Shown here piece after piece: positions 61,784 to 64,000 of a DNA stretch of 64,000 nt. A program made the translations under genes and the position numbers. Position 1 is the stretch's first letter; the number at the start of each line of letters is the position of its first letter. The DNA lies in NCBI GenBank assembly GCA_020746105.1, contig CM036618.1, positions 40,829,014 through 40,893,013 of the forward strand. The letters are read 5' to 3'. Origin of the DNA: Trogon surrucura. Taxonomy: Eukaryota; Chordata; Aves; Trogoniformes; Trogonidae. The notes beneath the pieces are model-generated. The model was not told the DNA's origin. It saw only the letters and a program-made list of their open reading frames with translations, and searched no databases.

Positions 61784-62602
61784 TGTCTCGTCCTGAATTG
61801 TCGTTAGTCGAGCTACAATGATCCCAGAGGTGAAATTAAGACACAGATGAGATCAATGTTGTGTTTTCTTTTGAGTATTTATTCCTCAAGTATGGAGAAA
61901 GAGAAAGAGAGAGAAAGACGGGGTGGGAGGGGAAAAAGAGAAAGGCAAAAGAATAAACCAATATCGCCATGCAGTCCAGCAGCGTCCTGCAGGTCTGACG
62001 TTATCGGTGGGGGAATATTCCGACCAGGTGCTGTCTACACTTCTTTTATTCCCATTGTCCCCACTTTTTCTCCATCTTTTCATGGGAACTAGGCATGATA
62101 AATCTCCTCTTGCTGCATGCGCACTGCCGTCTGCTGGTCTCTGGTGGTCGTGGGCTGAGGTCTTCTGCAGGAAGGCTCGTAGTCCTCCTTGCTATGTACT
62201 TTTTACCTTTAGCTCAAAAATGCTGAGCTGGCTGACCTGGGGACTAGAAGGCCGATTTAGACCAGATGGCCAGGTGGCTGCTCTGGTATTGACAATGGAG
62301 TTCCTGTTTCATTATCTCGATGCTCATTAGCAGTCGCTGTTACCTCGAATCCTCTGCAACAGTGTGTCAGTTCGTTGCTGAATTATTGCTGTGTCTGCGA
62401 TGCTTCACCATATTCTCTATCAGAATGTTGCAAAAGGCCTCCTGTCCAAGCCATATTCAAGGCCTTGCAGGTGTTAGTCGCTACTAACTTTGCAGAAAGT
62501 TGGTTAATTACTACAGCAGCAGTCTGTTGTGATGTGCCTTGCTGTTCCAAACTGTGCGTCTTTGCAATGTTGAGACAATCCTTTCTTTCTTTGAGTCCCA
62601 CA
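61784..62602 (-). mobile_element. probable ERV solo LTR, minus strand
   Basis: The sense strand is minus. The 3' end reads ...CAATTCAGGACGAGACA and stops at 61784. A polyadenylation hexamer AATAAA (TTTATT on plus at 61878-61883) lies about 95 bp upstream, a good R/U5 arrangement. A TATA-like AATAAAAG lies at about 62043-62050. The proposed 5' end is TGTGGGACTC at 62602, giving TGT...ACA termini, 819 bp, flanked by GGGGG on both sides (61779-61783 and 62603-62607). A 5-bp duplication fits several ERV classes. The 61784 end is well supported. The 62602 end is less certain because GGGGG is low-complexity and a 75-codon minus frame (62383-62610) spans it. Confidence 0.5.
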
Positions 62603-63038
62603 GGGGGCATGGAGTTGTGGTCCTTGGGGCTCTTGTCTTAGCCCCAAGCTGTGCTCCAGCGTTGGCAGACTGGAGGTGCATTGCTGGCACTCACCAGTTC
62701 CTCACTTTTATATACTAACCCTCCCTCCTTTGGTACGCCCAGGTGCAGACATGGCAATGAGTGAAATTCCGCAACACGCAGGACATGTAAAATTACTCAC
62801 CCCTGGCTGTCCCTTTGTTTGGGTCTTTTGCCTCAGAAACATCAGTACTGAGCAGAAAGATCTCACATGCAGAAAAATGAGGTTGCCAGTACAAGTATCT
62901 TTCAGTGTATCAATTTGTACGTTAGTGCACAAAGAAGGAATTACCCTTGGATTTTCACAGTATCATTTTAATATCATATCTAAGTTTTACTATCATATCT
63001 AAGCTGGTACACAAGATCCAGCAGTGACCTTGGTCACT
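62603..63038. other. unassigned DNA beside the LTR
   Basis: No gene was recognised. On the minus strand TATATAAAAG (62706-62714) is a textbook TATA element and CTGGTGAGT lies shortly downstream, so this may be part of an ERV regulatory region or unrelated. The 5-bp GGGGG at 62603-62607 is the candidate right-hand target duplication of the LTR. Confidence 0.35.
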
Positions 63039-63357
63039 ATGGGAGCAAGTATAAGCAAGACCCTTTCTGCATCCCAATCACTGACAGTAACTATAAACAT
63101 CAGATGTTATCACTTCTAGTAGGAGACGCTGCTGGCAAAAACGTGCTGTTGAGTTCAGAAATTGCAGTCTCTTAGAAGAGACTGAGCTGAAATGTAAAAT
63201 CACTGAATGGAAAATTGATTCTGTTCTAGCTCAAACCATGAGAAGTATGAAAGAGGTTATCACTGAAAAGGTAACAGACACGACTGAAGGAGGTAACAGC
63301 GTGCTGGACCTAACAGAGGAGTACCTTGATAAGGGTCGTTGTAAGGCTCAGTTGTAG
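63039..63357 (+). pseudogene. gag-like or unknown reading-frame remnant
   Basis: An ATG at 63039 begins MGASISK, which fits the N-myristoylation pattern (Gly2, Ser6, Lys7) typical of retroviral matrix starts, but the frame ends after 26 codons. In another frame, 63097-63357 is open for 86 codons, rich in Glu/Lys/Thr (for example EEYLDKGRC near the end), and terminates in TAG at 63355. The composition is more protein-like than the neighbouring frames. A one-base frame change would separate the two pieces. No CA or NC motif follows. It may be a decayed ERV gag fragment or an unrelated exon. Plus orientation, opposite to the nearby LTR, so they are probably not one element. Confidence 0.25.
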
Positions 63358-64000
63358 AGCCAGAAAAAAGGATCCAGATCTTCAGGGTCCCATTTAAATT
63401 AGACCTGCATAAAAATTAACCTAGTCTAGTAGTAACTGAAGTGACTCCCTGCCTTTCCTCCACCATTGTGTGCATGAAATGAAGTGTAGGAACGTAGCCT
63501 GAGCACACAGTTAAGGACAATTATATTCGATTAATGGAAATGCATGAGAGTATATCAAAGAGTGGAACTAAGTGAACCTCTGCTTTCAGGTTTGAATGAG
63601 CGGTTAAAGCCTTCCAGCTTTGTTTCTGAATCCTGCTTCTGTCTTGAGATACACCCCCAGGGCATCATTTACAAATAATTAGAGGTTAATTGTGAAACCA
63701 GCCAGCCAGTTCCTTAATTTTCAAACTGCAGGGAGAAAAGTCCTTTGTGCTGTGACACTGCAAAAAGTGTTGTTATGTATGTTACACCCAGAAAAACAAT
63801 GTATGCTCACTCACATAGGCATGATCCAACCTGTAGTCCCATAAAGAAAGGGTTGGCATCGAATGTAGAGAGCAAATGAGCTCATCGTGACCAGTCAGTG
63901 GGATAGGCAGGCACAGGCTGAGGAGAATGGCTGGGGGTCTGCAGTGCAGGGGTAATGCACTGTAATACACAGTAATAGTGTAGTACCATAAGCTGTATAG
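63358..64000. other. non-genic DNA at the window end
   Basis: No gene or repeat was recognised. Confidence 0.5.

Noticed and set aside
62733..62760. TGGTACGCCC as a possible retroviral primer binding site
   Set aside because: It is not preceded by a CA LTR terminus and does not match a tRNA 3' end that I know of.

Overview
The window reads as vertebrate, almost certainly bird, DNA. The main evidence is at least a dozen CR1 (chicken repeat 1) LINE fragments. Most of those that reach the 3' end finish in the avian-type tail of ATTCTRTG-like octamers. There are also two copies of an LTR whose terminal sequence and length match an avian endogenous retrovirus family, most likely class III/ERVL. 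Composition is mostly AT-rich with short ORFs, poly-T tracts and splice-like signals, as expected of intergenic or intronic DNA. I recognise no intact host protein-coding gene, no rRNA or tRNA, no CRISPR array and no prokaryotic operon structure.

Layout. 1-13.4 kb is mostly unannotatable single-copy-looking DNA. It holds one CR1 tail (about 6.2 kb), a pair of overlapping ORFs of unknown origin, one with a membrane helix (7.0-7.4 kb), and a weak old antisense LTR candidate (10.3 kb). 13.4-26 kb holds a 5'-truncated CR1 with an open ORF2 C-terminus (13.5-14.0 kb), a very old antisense LINE recognisable by its reverse transcriptase motif (17.4 kb), and an internal CR1 piece (22.4 kb). 26-37.6 kb is the repeat-rich core. 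A plus-strand CR1 interrupted by a 1187 bp LTR lies about 9 kb from a minus-strand CR1 interrupted by an 1186 bp LTR of the same family in opposite orientation, which makes a large inverted-repeat architecture. Between them lie a CR1 ORF2 upstream fragment (29.6-30.5 kb), a good candidate exon (30.96-31.18 kb) and a pyrimidine-rich tract. 37.6-59 kb is mostly featureless apart from a minus-strand CR1 (40.7-41.6 kb), CR1 tails (42.4 and 46.0 kb), a local duplication at 45.2/45.5 kb, a perfect hairpin (46.97 kb) and a candidate non-coding exon (55.8 kb). 59-64 kb holds two more CR1s, a probable minus-strand ERV solo LTR (61.78-62.60 kb) and a short gag-like reading frame (63.04-63.36 kb).

Functionally, every recognised coding sequence is a decayed LINE or ERV remnant, with the reverse transcriptase frames stopped, frameshifted or missing catalytic residues. 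The items most worth testing are the paired nested LTR/CR1 structures, the candidate exon with an ATG at 31053, the unidentified 7.0-7.4 kb ORF pair and the ERV-like material at 61.8-63.4 kb. I do not see a convincing undescribed biological system.
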